Assembly (NCBI RefSeq): GCF_014202995.1
Contig: NZ_JACHIA010000002.1
Location: forward strand, 448,645-512,644
Reading direction: 5' to 3'
Length of the DNA: 64,000 bases
Source of the DNA: Longimicrobium terrae
GTDB lineage: Bacteria; Gemmatimonadota; Gemmatimonadetes; Longimicrobiales; Longimicrobiaceae
Every line of letters begins with the position of its first letter. Position 1 is the first letter of the stretch. This document shows, piece by piece, positions 1-11,000 of this stretch. Below the pieces are notes generated by a model. That model saw only the letters and a program-made list of their open reading frames with translations. It ran no database searches and was not told the DNA's origin. The translations under genes and the position numbers were made by a program.

Positions 1-3000
1 GGCTTCTTCGTGGACGCGCTGGTGCTGGGCGTGGACGTGTCCGGCGATCCGCCCTTCCGCGAAGTGGTGCGGCGCGCGGGCGAGACGCTGATGGGCGCCC
101 GAGAGAACGCGCTCCCCTTCGCCCACCTGGTAGACGCGCTCAAGCCGCGGCGCGACCCGGGCCGCAATCCCTTCTTTCAGGTCCTGTTCAACTGGGATTC
201 CGCCTCGCCGCAGGGCGCGCTGCCGCTGGGCGGCGGCGTAACGCTGCGCACCCGTGGCGTGAGCACCGGGACCGCGCAGTTCGACCTGGTGCTGTCGCTG
301 ATGGAAACGAACGACGGCGTGGCCGGCTCGCTCCTCTACCAGACGCAGCTGTTCGATGCCGCCACGGCGGAGCGGCTGGTGAATCACCTGCTCGCCGTCG
401 TGCGCCGCGCCGCCGAAGACCCCGCGCGCCGCGCCTCGGCGCTGCCGCTGGACGACGGCGCCCGCCGCGTGCTGGACACGTGGAACGACACCGCCCGCGA
501 GTACCCGGGCGCCGGCGAAACGCTGCACGCCCGCATCGCCGCGCAGGCCGCGGCCACCCCGGACGCCGTCGCGGTGGAGGGGGAGGACGAGTCGCTGACG
601 TACGCGCAGCTGGAGGCGCGCGCCAGCCAGCTCGCCCACCGCCTGCGCGACCTGGGCGTGCGCCGCGAAAGCGTGGTGGCCATTCACCTGGAGCGGTCGC
701 CGGAGATGGTGGTGGCCGCGCTGGCCGCCCTCAAGGCCGGCGGTGCCTATCTCCCGGTGGACCCGTCGTATCCGGTGGAGCGCCGCCGCTTCATGCTGCG
801 CGACGCCGGGGTGCGCGCGCTGGTGACCACCGAGGCGCTGCATTCCACCCTCCCCGTCCCCTTCGCCGTGCGCGTGGTCTGCGTGGACAGCGACCGCGAG
901 GTGCGCAACTACCCGGAATCCGCGCCGGAAGGCGGCGCGGGGCCGGACAGCCTGGCGTACGTCATCTATACCTCCGGAAGCACCGGCCGGCCCAAGGGCG
1001 CCATGAACGCGCACCGCGGCGTCGTCAACCGGCTGCTGTGGATGCAGGACGCCTACGGCCTGGGCGCGGGCGACGCGGTGCTGCAGAAGACGCCGTTCTC
1101 CTTTGACGTGTCGGTTTGGGAGCTGTTCTGGCCGCTGATGACGGGCGCGCGCCTGGTGCTGGCGCGGCCGGAGGGGCATCGCGACCCCGGCTACCTGCGC
1201 GACCGCGTGGTGGCCCGCGGGGTGACGACCATGCACTTCGTCCCCTCCATGCTGCGCGCCTTTCTGGAGGCGGACGGGATCGAGGCGTGCGCGCCGGTGC
1301 TGCGCCGCGTGGTGTGCAGCGGCGAGGCGCTGCCGCCGGAGCTGGCCGCCCGCTTCTTTCAGCGGCTGCCCGGGGTGGAGCTGCACAACCTGTACGGCCC
1401 CACCGAGTGCGCGGTGGACGTGACGGCGCACGCGTGCGACCCGGTGGCGGACGCGGAGTCGGTGCCCATCGGCCGGCCGGTGGCCAACACGCGCATCTAC
1501 GTGGTGGACCGCCACGGCGCGCCGGTGCCCCCGGGCTTTCCGGGCGAGCTGTGCATCGGCGGGGTGCAGGTGGGGCGCGGCTACCTGGCCCGCCCGTCGC
1601 TCACCGCGGCGGCGTTCGTCCCGGACCCGTTCGGCGCGCCGGGGGCACGCATGTACCGCACGGGCGACCTGGCCCGCCACCGCGCGGACGGTGAGGTGGA
1701 GTACCTGGGCCGCATCGACCACCAGGTAAAGGTGCGCGGATTCCGCATCGAGCTGGGGGAGATCGAGGCCGCTCTGGCCGCGCACCCCGGTGTGCGCGCC
1801 GCCGCCGCCGCCGCGCGGGACGACGGCCGCGGGGGAATGCGGCTGGCCGCGTACGTGGTCCCCAGCGGGGAGCGGGCGCCGGGCGCGGCGGAGCTGCGGG
1901 CCTTTCTGGCCGACCGGCTGCCGGAGCACATGGTGCCGGGCGCGTTCGTGTCGATGGACGCGCTGCCGCTGAACCCCAGCGGCAAGCTGGACCGCCGCGC
2001 CCTTCCCGAGCCCGCGGACGGCCGCGGCGCCATGGACGAGGCGTACGCCGCCCCGCGCACGGTGGCGGAAGACACGCTGGCCGCCGTGTGGGGCGGGGTG
2101 CTGGGCATCGACAAGGTGGGGATCCACGACAACTTCTTTGCCCTGGGCGGCGACAGCATCCTGTCGCTGCGCATCGCCGCACTGGCGCGCGAGCGGGGCG
2201 TGCCCGTCACGCTGCGGCAGGTGTTCCGCAATCCCACCATCGCCCGGCTGGCCCTGGCGGTGGAGGCCGAGCGCGGCGGCGGCGAGGCCGAGGTGCGCAC
2301 CGAGCCGTTCTCCCTCGTCTCGGCGGAGGACCGGGCGCGGCTGCCGGAGGGGGTGGTGGATGCGTATCCGCTCTCCCGCACGCAGCTGGGAATGCTGTAC
2401 CACCAGGAGCGCGACGCCGACGCGCCGCTCTACCACGGCCTCACCAGCTTTCACGTCCGAATCCCCTTTGACGCGGAGGCGATGGAGCGGGCGATGCTGC
2501 ACGTGGTGCGGCGCCATCCCAACCTGCGCACCGGTTTTGATCTGCACGGCTTTTCGGAGCCGCTGCAGATCGTGTACGCGCTCCCCGTTTCCCTCATCCA
2601 CCTGCACGACCTGCGGCACCTGTCCGGCGAGGAGCAGCGCGCGGAACTGGAGCGCTTCTTTGCGGCGGAGCAGGACAACGCGTTCGACCTCCCCGTCCCC
2701 CCGCAGATCCGCTTTCACGTGCACCGCCGCACGGACGCCACCGTGGAGTTCACCCTGGTGGAAAACCACGCGGTGAGCGACGGGTGGAGCCTGCACACCG
2801 TGATCGCCGACCTGCTGGCCAGCTACTTCGCGCTGCTGCGCGGGGAAGATCTGCCCGACCTGGGCGAGCTGCGCACCACCTTTCGCGACTTCATCGCGCT
2901 GGAGCGCCGCGCGCTGGAGTCCGGCGAGGCCCGCGCCTTCTGGCGCGCACAGATGGAGGGCTACGATCCCGCCCCGCTGGCCGGCGGCGCCGACGTCACG

Positions 3001-6000
3001 GCGGAGGGCCCGCGCGTCCACAAGGAAGACCGGCGCCTGCGCGGCCGCCTGCTGCGCGGGCTGCGCGCGGTGGCCCGCCGCGAGGCCGTGCCGCTCAAGA
3101 GCGTGCTGCTGGCCGCGCACCTGCGCGTCCTGTCCGCCTTTCGCGGCCAGACCGACGTGGTGACGGGCCTTTCCGTCAACGGCCGGCCGGAAACCACGGA
3201 CAGCGACCGCGTTTCGGGGCTGTTTCTGAACGCGGTTCCGCTGCGCGCGGACCTCGCCGGCGGCACCTGGCGCGCGCTGGTGCGCCGCGTTCACGAGGCG
3301 GAGCTGGCCCTGATGCCGCACCGCCGCTACCCGCTGAGCGCCATCCAGGCCGAAACGGGCGGGCGCAGCCTGTTCGACGCCTCGTTCGTCTACCTGAATT
3401 TTCACGTCCTGGGCGGGCACGTAGGCGGCGGGGAGATGAAGGTGCTGGAAACCAGCGCCGTGCTGGAGGAAACCAACTTTTCCCTGATGACCTCCTTTCA
3501 GCACGCGCCCGGCAACGACCGGCGGGTGGTGCTTACGGTGGAGGGCGACCGGCGCGTGCTGGGCGACGCGCGCGTCCTGGAGATCACCGAGGCGTACCTG
3601 CGCGTGCTGCACGCCATCGCCGCGGACCCGGACGGGCGATTCGAGGCGCTGGAACTGGTGGACGGCGCCGCGCGCACGGCATGGGCAGAGCGGAGCGCCG
3701 GGCCGGACGCCGCGCTCGCGCCGCTGCCGCGCCCCGTGCACCGCGCGTTTGAGGCGCGCGCCGCCGCCGCGCCGGACGCGCCCTGCGTGGAAGGCGCGGA
3801 GGGCTCGATGACGTACGGCCAGGTGGACGCGCTCGCCAACCGCCTGGCGCACCGGCTTCAGGCGCTGGGCGTGGGGCCGGAGTCGCGCGTGGCGGTGGTG
3901 ATGGACCGCGTGCCGGCGCTGGTGCCCGCGGTGCTGGCGGCGTGGAAGGCGGGCGCGGCGTACGTCCCGGCGGACCCAGCGCACCCCCAGGAGCGGCTGC
4001 ACTGGCTGCTGCGCGACTGCGGCGCCCGCGCGGTGGTCACCCTCTCGCGCTGGGCGGACCGGGTGGCGGAGGCGGGAATCCCCGTCTTCGTGCTGGACGC
4101 GGAGCCGCTGGACTCCTTTGCCGCCACGGCGCCGGTGGATGCGGACGATCCGCGCCGGCTGGCCTACATCGTCTACACCTCCGGCACCACGGGGCGCCCC
4201 AAGGGCGTGGCGGTAGAGCACGGGCAGGTGATGCACTACGTCTCCGCCGCGGCGCGGCGGCTGGATCTGCCGCAGGGCGGGCGGTGGGGGATGGCCTCCA
4301 CCTTCGCCGCGGACCTGGGCAACACCGTCCTCTTTCCCGCGCTCTGCGCCGGCGGCACCCTGCGCGTCCTTTCCGAGGCGGAGGCGACGGAGCCGGACAC
4401 GCTGGCCGCCGCGCTGGACGGGCGCCCGCTGGACGTGCTGAAGATCGTTCCCGCGCACCTGCAGGCGCTGCTGGCCGGGGAGCGCGCGGAGGCCGTGCTG
4501 CCGCGCCGCGCGCTGGTGCTGGGCGGCGACCGCGCCGCGTGGCCGCTGGTGGAGCGGGTGCGCGCCGCCGTCCCCGGCGTGCGCGTGCACAACCACTACG
4601 GGCCCACGGAAACCACGGTGGGCGTGCTGGCCGGCGAACTGCTGGCGGACGCTCCCGGCCGCGCCGCGCAGCCGCCGCTGGGCCGCCCGCTGGGGCAGGC
4701 GGGCGCGTACCTGCTGGACGCGCACCTGCACCCGGTGGCGGACGGAGTGGCGGGGGAGCTGGTGTTCGGCGGGCCCACGGTGGCGCGCGGCTACGCGGGG
4801 CAGCCGGCGCTCACGGCGGAGCGCTTCGTCCCCGATCCGTTCGCGGACACGCCGGGCGCCCGCATGTACCGCACGGGCGACCGGGCTCGCGCGCTGGCGG
4901 ACGGAACGCTGGAGTTCCTGGGCCGCGCGGACGGGCAGGTGAAGGTGCGCGGCTACCGCGTGGAGCCGGCGGAGGTGGAGGCGCTGCTGCGCGCGCACCC
5001 CGCCGTGGCGCAGGCCGCCGCGGGTGCCCGCGGGGAAGGGGAGGACGCGCGGCTGATGGCGTGGGTGGCCGCCGCGGAGGGCGCGGACGCGTCTGACGCG
5101 GTGCTGCGCCCGTACCTGGAGGCGCACCTGCCCGGCTACATGATTCCCTCTCACCTGGTGCTCCTGCCGGCGCTGCCGCTGACGGCCAACGGCAAGGTGG
5201 ACCGCCGCGCCCTTCCCGATCCCGGCGCGGCCGCATCCGCCGGGGAAGACGACGCGCCGGTGCCGCCGCGCGGCGAGATCGAGTCCGTCCTGGCCGATCT
5301 GTGGGCCGCGGTGCTCAAGGTGCCCTCGGTGGGCGTCTACGACGGCTTCTTTGCGCTGGGCGGCGACAGCATCCGCGCCATCCTCCTGGTGGCGCGCGTG
5401 CGCAAGGCGTTCGGCGTCTCCATCCCCGTGCAGGAGCTGCTGGCCGCGCAGACGGTGGCGGGGGTGGCCGGGCTGGTGGAGATGGCGCTGCACGCCTCCG
5501 CCGCGCCCGCGGAGCCCATCGTCCCCCTGCCGCGCGACGGGGTCCTCGCGGTCTCCTTCGCCCAGCAGCGGCTGTGGTTTACGCACCTGCTGGATCCGGC
5601 CTCTCCCGCGCACACCATCCCTCACACGCTCCGCCTGCGCGGCTCGCTGAACGTGGACGCCTGGCGCCGCGCGCTCAATGAGATCGTCCGCCGCCACGAG
5701 GTGCTGCGCACCACCTATCCCATGGTGGATGGCGAGCCGCGGGTGGTGGTACGGGACGAACTGCATCTGCCCGTGCCCGTCATTGACCTGGGCGGGCCGG
5801 CGGACGCGGAAACGGCGCTGCGCGAGGCCGCCACCGCGGAGGTGTGGAAGCCGTTCGACCTGGAGGCGGGGCCGCTGGTGCGCGCTGCCCTCTTCCGCGC
5901 GGCGGACGACGACCACGGGGCGGTGATCGCCCTGCACCACATCGTCTACGACGGCTGGTCCGCCGGGGTGCTGCTGCGCGAACTGGCGGCGCTGTACGGC

Positions 6001-6918
6001 GCCTACGCCGCGGGAGAGGAAAGCCCGCTGGCGCCGCTTCCCGTGCAGTACGCGGACTTCGCGGCCTGGCAGCGGGCGCGGCTGGAGGCGGGGCTGGAGG
6101 ACGAGGTGGCGTGGTGGGCGGACCGGCTGCGCGGCGTGCAGCCGCTGGCCCTGCCCACGGACCGGCCGCGCCCCGCGGTGCAGAGCTACCGCGGCGCGGC
6201 GGAGGGCGTGGCCCTTTCCGCCGAGCTGACGGACGCCCTCCACGCGCTGGCCCGCCGCGAGGGGGTGACGCCCTTCATGCTCGTGCTGGCCGCCTGGGCC
6301 GGGGTGCTGGGGCGCCGCGCGGGGCAGGACGACGTGGTGGTGGGGGTGCCGGTGGTGGTCCACCGCGACCGCGCGGAGCTCAACGATGTCATCGGCCTCT
6401 TTCTGAACTCGCTGGCGCTGCGGCTGGACCTGTCGGGCGCGCCCTCGTTCCGCGAACTGCTGCGGCGCGCGCGGTCCGCGGCGCTGGAGGGGTTCGCCCA
6501 CCAGGAGGTGCCGTTTGAGAAGGTGGTGGAGGCGCTGGCGCTTCCCCGCGACACCAGCCGCAACCCCGTATTCCAGGCCTGGTTCAACCACAGCGCCGTG
6601 CCGCGCGAGCCGCTGGCCCTGGCCGGGCTGCAGGCCAGCGGCCTGGATGCCGGGGAGCCCGCGGTGAAGTTCGACGTGCGCCTTTCCGCGGAGGAAGTGA
6701 ACGGGCGCACGGCGCTGAACCTGGCCTACAACGCGGACCTGTTTGACCGCGGCACCGCCGCGGGGCTGCTGGATGAGCTGCGCCGCCTGCTGGAAGGGGC
6801 GGCCGCCAACCCGGCCGCGCCGGTGGCCGAGCTGTGCGGGGCGGCCGCCCCCGATCCGGACTCGTTCCGGCTGCATCTGAAGGGCGTGCGGCGCAAGGCC
6901 GTCACGCTTGAAACCTGA
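1..6918 (+). CDS. Nonribosomal peptide synthetase, (C)-A-PCP-C-A-PCP-C, 5' end outside the window
   Basis: The frame is open from base 1 and begins with the tail of a condensation domain, so the gene starts upstream. Domains by nucleotide: C tail 1-450; A1 about 500-2000 ([11 protein letters not shown] at 967, YGPTE at 1393); PCP1 with its carrier Ser codon at 2155; C2 about 2340-3690 with NHAVSDG near 2764 (first His of HHxxxDG is Asn, the catalytic second His is kept); A2 about 3740-5220; PCP2 Ser codon 5368; C3 about 5510-6850 with intact HHIVYDG at 5935. Specificity residues read by hand are D-V-W-H-V-S-L-V-D for A1, the serine pattern known from EntF, and D-L-T-K-V-G-H-V-G for A2, the aspartate pattern. 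The protein ends on a C domain, so its acceptor A domain is supplied in trans, very likely by the NRPS starting at 8026. Substrates are inferred, not shown. Confidence 0.96.
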   Translation, partial: GFFVDALVLGVDVSGDPPFREVVRRAGETLMGARENALPFAHLVDALKPRRDPGRNPFFQVLFNWDSASPQGALPLGGGVTLRTRGVSTGTAQFDLVLSLMETNDGVAGSLLYQTQLFDAATAERLVNHLLAVVRRAAEDPARRASALPLDDGARRVLDTWNDTAREYPGAGETLHARIAAQAAATPDAVAVEGEDESLTYAQLEARASQLAHRLRDLGVRRESVVAIHLERSPEMVVAALAALKAGGAYLPVDPSYPVERRRFMLRDAGVRALVTTEALHSTLPVPFAVRVVCVDSDREVRNYPESAPEGGAGPDSLAYVIYTSGSTGRPKGAMNAHRGVVNRLLWMQDAYGLGAGDAVLQKTPFSFDVSVWELFWPLMTGARLVLARPEGHRDPGYLRDRVVARGVTTMHFVPSMLRAFLEADGIEACAPVLRRVVCSGEALPPELAARFFQRLPGVELHNLYGPTECAVDVTAHACDPVADAESVPIGRPVANTRIYVVDRHGAPVPPGFPGELCIGGVQVGRGYLARPSLTAAAFVPDPFGAPGARMYRTGDLARHRADGEVEYLGRIDHQVKVRGFRIELGEIEAALAAHPGVRAAAAAARDDGRGGMRLAAYVVPSGERAPGAAELRAFLADRLPEHMVPGAFVSMDALPLNPSGKLDRRALPEPADGRGAMDEAYAAPRTVAEDTLAAVWGGVLGIDKVGIHDNFFALGGDSILSLRIAALARERGVPVTLRQVFRNPTIARLALAVEAERGGGEAEVRTEPFSLVSAEDRARLPEGVVDAYPLSRTQLGMLYHQERDADAPLYHGLTSFHVRIPFDAEAMERAMLHVVRRHPNLRTGFDLHGFSEPLQIVYALPVSLIHLHDLRHLSGEEQRAELERFFAAEQDNAFDLPVPPQIRFHVHRRTDATVEFTLVENHAVSDGWSLHTVIADLLASYFALLRGEDLPDLGELRTTFRDFIALERRALESGEARAFWRAQMEGYDPAPLAGGADVTAEGPRVHKEDRRLRGRLLRGLRAVARREAVPLKSVLLAAHLRVLSAFRGQTDVVTGLSVNGRPETTDSDRVSGLFLNAVPLRADLAGGTWRALVRRVHEAELALMPHRRYPLSAIQAETGGRSLFDASFVYLNFHVLGGHVGGGEMKVLETSAVLEETNFSLMTSFQHAPGNDRRVVLTVEGDRRVLGDARVLEITEAYLRVLHAIAADPDGRFEALELVDGAARTAWAERSAGPDAALAPLPRPVHRAFEARAAAAPDAPCVEGAEGSMTYGQVDALANRLAHRLQALGVGPESRVAVVMDRVPALVPAVLAAWKAGAAYVPADPAHPQERLHWLLRDCGARAVVTLSRWADRVAEAGIPVFVLDAEPLDSFAATAPVDADDPRRLAYIVYTSGTTGRPKGVAVEHGQVMHYVSAAARRLDLPQGGRWGMASTFAADLGNTVLFPALCAGGTLRVLSEAEATEPDTLAAALDGRPLDVLKIVPAHLQALLAGERAEAVLPRRALVLGGDRAAWPLVERVRAAVPGVRVHNHYGPTETTVGVLAGELLADAPGRAAQPPLGRPLGQAGAYLLDAHLHPVADGVAGELVFGGPTVARGYAGQPALTAERFVPDPFADTPGARMYRTGDRARALADGTLEFLGRADGQVKVRGYRVEPAEVEALLRAHPAVAQAAAGARGEGEDARLMAWVAAAEGADASDAVLRPYLEAHLPGYMIPSHLVLLPALPLTANGKVDRRALPDPGAAASAGEDDAPVPPRGEIESVLADLWAAVLKVPSVGVYDGFFALGGDSIRAILLVARVRKAFGVSIPVQELLAAQTVAGVAGLVEMALHASAAPAEPIVPLPRDGVLAVSFAQQRLWFTHLLDPASPAHTIPHTLRLRGSLNVDAWRRALNEIVRRHEVLRTTYPMVDGEPRVVVRDELHLPVPVIDLGGPADAETALREAATAEVWKPFDLEAGPLVRAALFRAADDDHGAVIALHHIVYDGWSAGVLLRELAALYGAYAAGEESPLAPLPVQYADFAAWQRARLEAGLEDEVAWWADRLRGVQPLALPTDRPRPAVQSYRGAAEGVALSAELTDALHALARREGVTPFMLVLAAWAGVLGRRAGQDDVVVGVPVVVHRDRAELNDVIGLFLNSLALRLDLSGAPSFRELLRRARSAALEGFAHQEVPFEKVVEALALPRDTSRNPVFQAWFNHSAVPREPLALAGLQASGLDAGEPAVKFDVRLSAEEVNGRTALNLAYNADLFDRGTAAGLLDELRRLLEGAAANPAAPVAELCGAAAPDPDSFRLHLKGVRRKAVTLET

Positions 6919-6935
6919 GAACGGAGCACACCACG

Positions 6936-7997
6936 ATGTCGACCGAGAACGGCGGGCCCGCCACGCTTCGCAAGCTGGGCCGTGTGGAGCGCAAGGCGGT
7001 GAACCTGGGCGGGGGCGAGGCGGCCGTCCGCACCGGCGAGGTGCGTCCCGGCGAGACGCTTCCGCTCGTCGTCACCCCGCGCAACGGGGGGATGTCGCTG
7101 AACGCGTGGGCGGCGGCTAACCTGGAATGGATCGAAGGCAAGCTGCTGGAGCACGGCGCCGTCCTGTTCCGCGGCTGGGACGTGGGCGGGCTGGATGGCT
7201 TTCGCGAATTCGTGACCTCCACGGGCGGCAGCCCGGAAAAGTACACGTACCGGTCCACGCCGCGTACGGAAGTGGGCAACGGGATCTACACCTCCACCGA
7301 GTACCCGGCGGACAAGTTCATCCCCATGCACAACGAGCACTCGTACTCCCGGAGCTGGCCGCTGCGCCTGTTCTTTTTCGGCGAGCAGCCCTCGCCGGAG
7401 GGCGGCATGACGCCCATCGCCGACAGCGCCCGCGTCTACGCGGAGATCCCGGCGGAGATCCGGGAAAAGTTCGAGCGCAAGCGGGTGATGTACGTGCGCA
7501 ACTACGGCGAAGGGGTGGACCTGCCCTGGGAAGAGGTGTTCGGCACCTCCAACCGCGCGGAGGTGGAGTCGTTCTGCGCGGCGGAGGGGATCGAGGTGGA
7601 GTGGAAGGAAGGCGGCCGGCTGCGCACCCGCCAGGTGTGCCAGGCCATCGCGCGCCACCCGGCCACCGGGCGCACGCTCTGGTTCAACCAGGCGCACCTG
7701 TTCCACGTCTCGTCGCTGGAGGCGGAGGTGGCCGAGGCGCTGGTGGAGGCGTTCGGGGACGACGGCGTGCCGCGCAACACCTTTTACGGCGACGGCGAGC
7801 CCATCGAGCCCGAGGCGCTGGCCGCCATCCGCGCGGCGTACGACCGGGTGGAGAGCGCCTTTCCGTGGGAAAAGGACGACGTGGTCATGATCGACAACAT
7901 GGCCGTGGCGCACGCCCGCACTCCGTTCCGCGGCGAGCGCAAGATCCGCGCGGCCATGACGCAGCCGGTGCACGCCGACGACCTGGTGCAGCCGTGA
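6936..7997 (+). CDS. TauD/TfdA-family, SyrP-like Fe(II)/2-oxoglutarate dioxygenase (putative amino acid beta-hydroxylase)
   Basis: The 353-residue protein has the TauD fold pattern with an HNE iron-binding motif (His-x-Glu) near residue 131 and the distal His in AVAHARTPF near residue 325. SyrP-like members of this family hydroxylate the beta carbon of carrier-bound aspartate in NRPS pathways. It starts 17 bases after the first NRPS, behind an ACGGAG ribosome site, and sits between two NRPS genes whose A2 and A3 domains both show an Asp-type pocket. A second copy lies at 20204. The inferred role is beta-hydroxylation of Asp on one of the two modules. Another carrier-bound amino acid as substrate cannot be excluded. 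Confidence 0.88.
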   Translation: MSTENGGPATLRKLGRVERKAVNLGGGEAAVRTGEVRPGETLPLVVTPRNGGMSLNAWAAANLEWIEGKLLEHGAVLFRGWDVGGLDGFREFVTSTGGSPEKYTYRSTPRTEVGNGIYTSTEYPADKFIPMHNEHSYSRSWPLRLFFFGEQPSPEGGMTPIADSARVYAEIPAEIREKFERKRVMYVRNYGEGVDLPWEEVFGTSNRAEVESFCAAEGIEVEWKEGGRLRTRQVCQAIARHPATGRTLWFNQAHLFHVSSLEAEVAEALVEAFGDDGVPRNTFYGDGEPIEPEALAAIRAAYDRVESAFPWEKDDVVMIDNMAVAHARTPFRGERKIRAAMTQPVHADDLVQP

Positions 7998-8025
7998 CCG
8001 GCTTCGTTCTCCGGGGAGGCGCGCC

Positions 8026-11000
8026 GTGCAGGCCGTAATCGAGGGATTCCGTCCGTCGCCGGGGCAGCGGCGGGCGGTGGTGGCGGCGCGGCTGCGCGGC
8101 GGGGCGGGGGCGGGCGCGTGCCTGGCCCTGTCCATCCGCGGGCCGCTGGATGCGGATCGCCTGCGGTCCGCGCTGTCGTCCGTCGCCGAAGGCGCCGAGG
8201 TCCTGCGCACCCGCCTGGTGTCCGGTGCCGCCGGCGTGCTGCAGGTGATCGGGGACGAGGCGCCGTCGTGGGCGGTGGATGAGGACTGGCGCGGGGTGGC
8301 CGCGGACGAGGTCGCGCGGCGGGTGTCCGCGTGGACGGCGGACGCGCTCTCGCAGGCCGAGGCGGACGATGCGCCGCCCGTTTCCGCGTCGCTGCACCGC
8401 GTGGCGGATGACGAGCACCTGCTGCGCGTGCGCCTTTCCGCCGCGCTTGCGGACGCCGCCTCGCTGGAGCGTCTGGCCGCGCGCGTGGCCGCCGCGTACG
8501 CGGGGGTGGTGGAGGATGAGGAGGCGCTGCAGTTCGCCGACGCCTCCGAGTGGCAGAACGACTTTCTGGAGTCCGACGAAGCGGCGGAGGGTCGGCGCTT
8601 GTGGAAGCAGCGCCTGGCCGCGGCCCGCGCCGCATCCCCGCTCCCCATGGCCTCGCACGCCGATGCGCCGGCCGCCCCGCGGCTGGTTCCGGTGCCGGTG
8701 GATGACGGACTGCTGGCGCGGCTGGACGCGGCGGCTGCGTCCGTGGGCGTTCCCGCGTCCGTGCTGGCGACGACGGCGTGGGCCACCCTCGCGCACCGGC
8801 TCACGGGCCAGACCGAGGCTCGGTTCGCGGCCGAGTTCGACGGCCGTGGATTCGAGGAACTGCGCGGCGCGCTGGGCCCGTTCGCGCGCTTTCTTCCCCT
8901 CGCCGCCGAGGTGGGGGATGGGATGCGCGTGGCCGATCTCGCGCGTGCGGTGGACCACGCGCGGCAGCAGGCGGAGCGCTGGCAGGACGCGTTCGACGCC
9001 CCTGACGGCGCTGAACCGGCCGCGCCGCTCGGCTTCGGCTGGCGCACGGCGGCGGCGCCGGTGGAGGCCGGTGGACTTCGATGGACGGTGCGCGAGGCGT
9101 TCGCCTGCGCGGAGCCGTTCCACGCCGCGCTCCTCTGCGCCCCGTCGGACGGACGGCTGAACGCGCGTCTCCTGTTCGACCCCGCGCGTTTTATGGATGA
9201 GGCCGCTGCGCGCCTGGCGGAGCAGGCCGCGACGGTGCTGGCCGCCGTCGCCGCCGATCCGCACGCATCCGTCGCCTCGGTCGAGGTGATGGGGCCGCGC
9301 GAGCGGGCGTGGGTGCTGGAAACCCTCGGCGCCGGCCCGGCCAACGGCGCGGTGCCGGATGAGACCGTTCTCGCGCGCATCCTCGCCGTTGCGCAGGCGC
9401 ATCCCGCGCGCGAGGTGCTGCGCGGCGAAGATGGCGCGATGACATACGGCGCGCTCGCCATCCGCATCCGCGCCCTGTCCGCACGACTGCGCGCGGCGGG
9501 GATCGGGACGGAGGCGCGTGCCGGCATCCTCCTGGGCCGCTCGCCGGACGCGGTGGCCGCCATGCTGGCCGTGATGCACGCGGGCGGAGCCTACGTCCCG
9601 CTGGACGCCTCGTATCCGCGCGAGCGGCTTGTGTACATGCTGCGCGATTCCGGCGCGACGGTCCTGATCACCGACGACGCGCACGCCTCGCTCGCCGGTG
9701 AGGCCGGATGCACCGTGCTGCTCGCCGGCGCGGAATCGACCGGATTGGCTGGATCGATGGAATCCGTCCGATCGGCTGAATCGACCGGATCGGCTGAATC
9801 GATCGAATCCGCCGGATCGTCCGAATCCAGCGAGTCGACCGAATCCGCCGGATCGACCGAAGTGATCAGCGCGGGTGGAGATGAGTCCGCGGCGCGGGCG
9901 GAGGGCGCGGCGTACGTCATCTACACCTCCGGCACGACGGGGCAGCCCAAGGGGACGGTGATTGAACACCGCAACCTGGCCCGCTACGTCCGCGCGGCGG
10001 AGGCTGCGCTGGATCTGCCGGATGGGGCGCGCTACGCCGTCGTCAGCACGCTGGCTGCCGACCTGGGCGCCACCATGCTGTTCCCGGCGCTCTGCCGCGG
10101 CGGCACGCTGCACCTCGTCTCCGAGCGCCGCGCCACCGATCCCGAGGCGTGGGCGGAGTACGCTTCACGCCACGAGATCGACTGCCTCAAGGCCGTCCCC
10201 TCGCACCTGCGCCTGCTGATGGAATCGGCGGTGCCGGTGCTCCCCCGCCAGCGGCTGGTGCTGGGCGGCGAGGCGGCGGAGGCGGAACTGGTGGAGCGCG
10301 TGCGGCGCGTTGCCCCGGAGCTGCGCGTCTTCAACCACTACGGCCCGACGGAAACCACGGTCGGCGTCGTGGCGGGGGAGATCGTCCCCGGCGACGGGCG
10401 CCCGCCGCTGGGCCGGCCGCTTCCCGGCGCGCGCGTCTTTCTGCTGGACGCGGACGGCCGCCTGGTGCCCGCCGGCGTCCCCGGCGAGGTGCACGTGGGC
10501 GGCGGAACCGTCGCGCGCGGCTACCTGGGCCGCGCGGCCATGACGGCCGGGCGCTTCGTGCCCGATCCGTTCAGCGGCCAGCCCGGCGCGCGGATGTACT
10601 GCACCGGCGACCGCGCCCGCTGGGGCGCGGACGGACGGCTGGAGTTCCTGGGCCGCCTGGACCGGCAGGTCAAGGTGAACGGATGGCGCACGGAGCCGGC
10701 CGAGATCGAGGCCGCCCTGGCGGACCATCCGGACGTGGCCGCCGCCCGCGTGGTGGCGCGCGACACGGACGGCGGCGTGCGCCTGGCCGCGTACATCGTG
10801 GCGGCGGAGGGCGCGCCGGCGGACGCGGACGCGCTCCGCGCCCACCTGCGCGAACGGCTTCCCGCGGCGTTCATCCCCGCCGACCTGGTCTTCATCCCCC
10901 GCCTGCCGCTTACGCCCAACGGCAAGGTGGACCTGCGCGCGCTTCCCGACCCGGCCTCGGCCGCCGCCGCGCCGCGCGAGCACGTTCCCCCCGCCACCCC

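Noticed and set aside
3740-5220. A2 as a Dap-activating domain matching sbnA/sbnB
   Set aside because: The hand-read pocket residues follow the Asp pattern and two Asp hydroxylases are present; Dap loading is better assigned to modules outside the window.
6726-9563. A 945-codon open frame on the minus strand across the NRPS junction
   Set aside because: It is antisense to two NRPS genes and a hydroxylase, is Arg/Ser/Ala-rich without any family motif, and reflects high GC at third positions.
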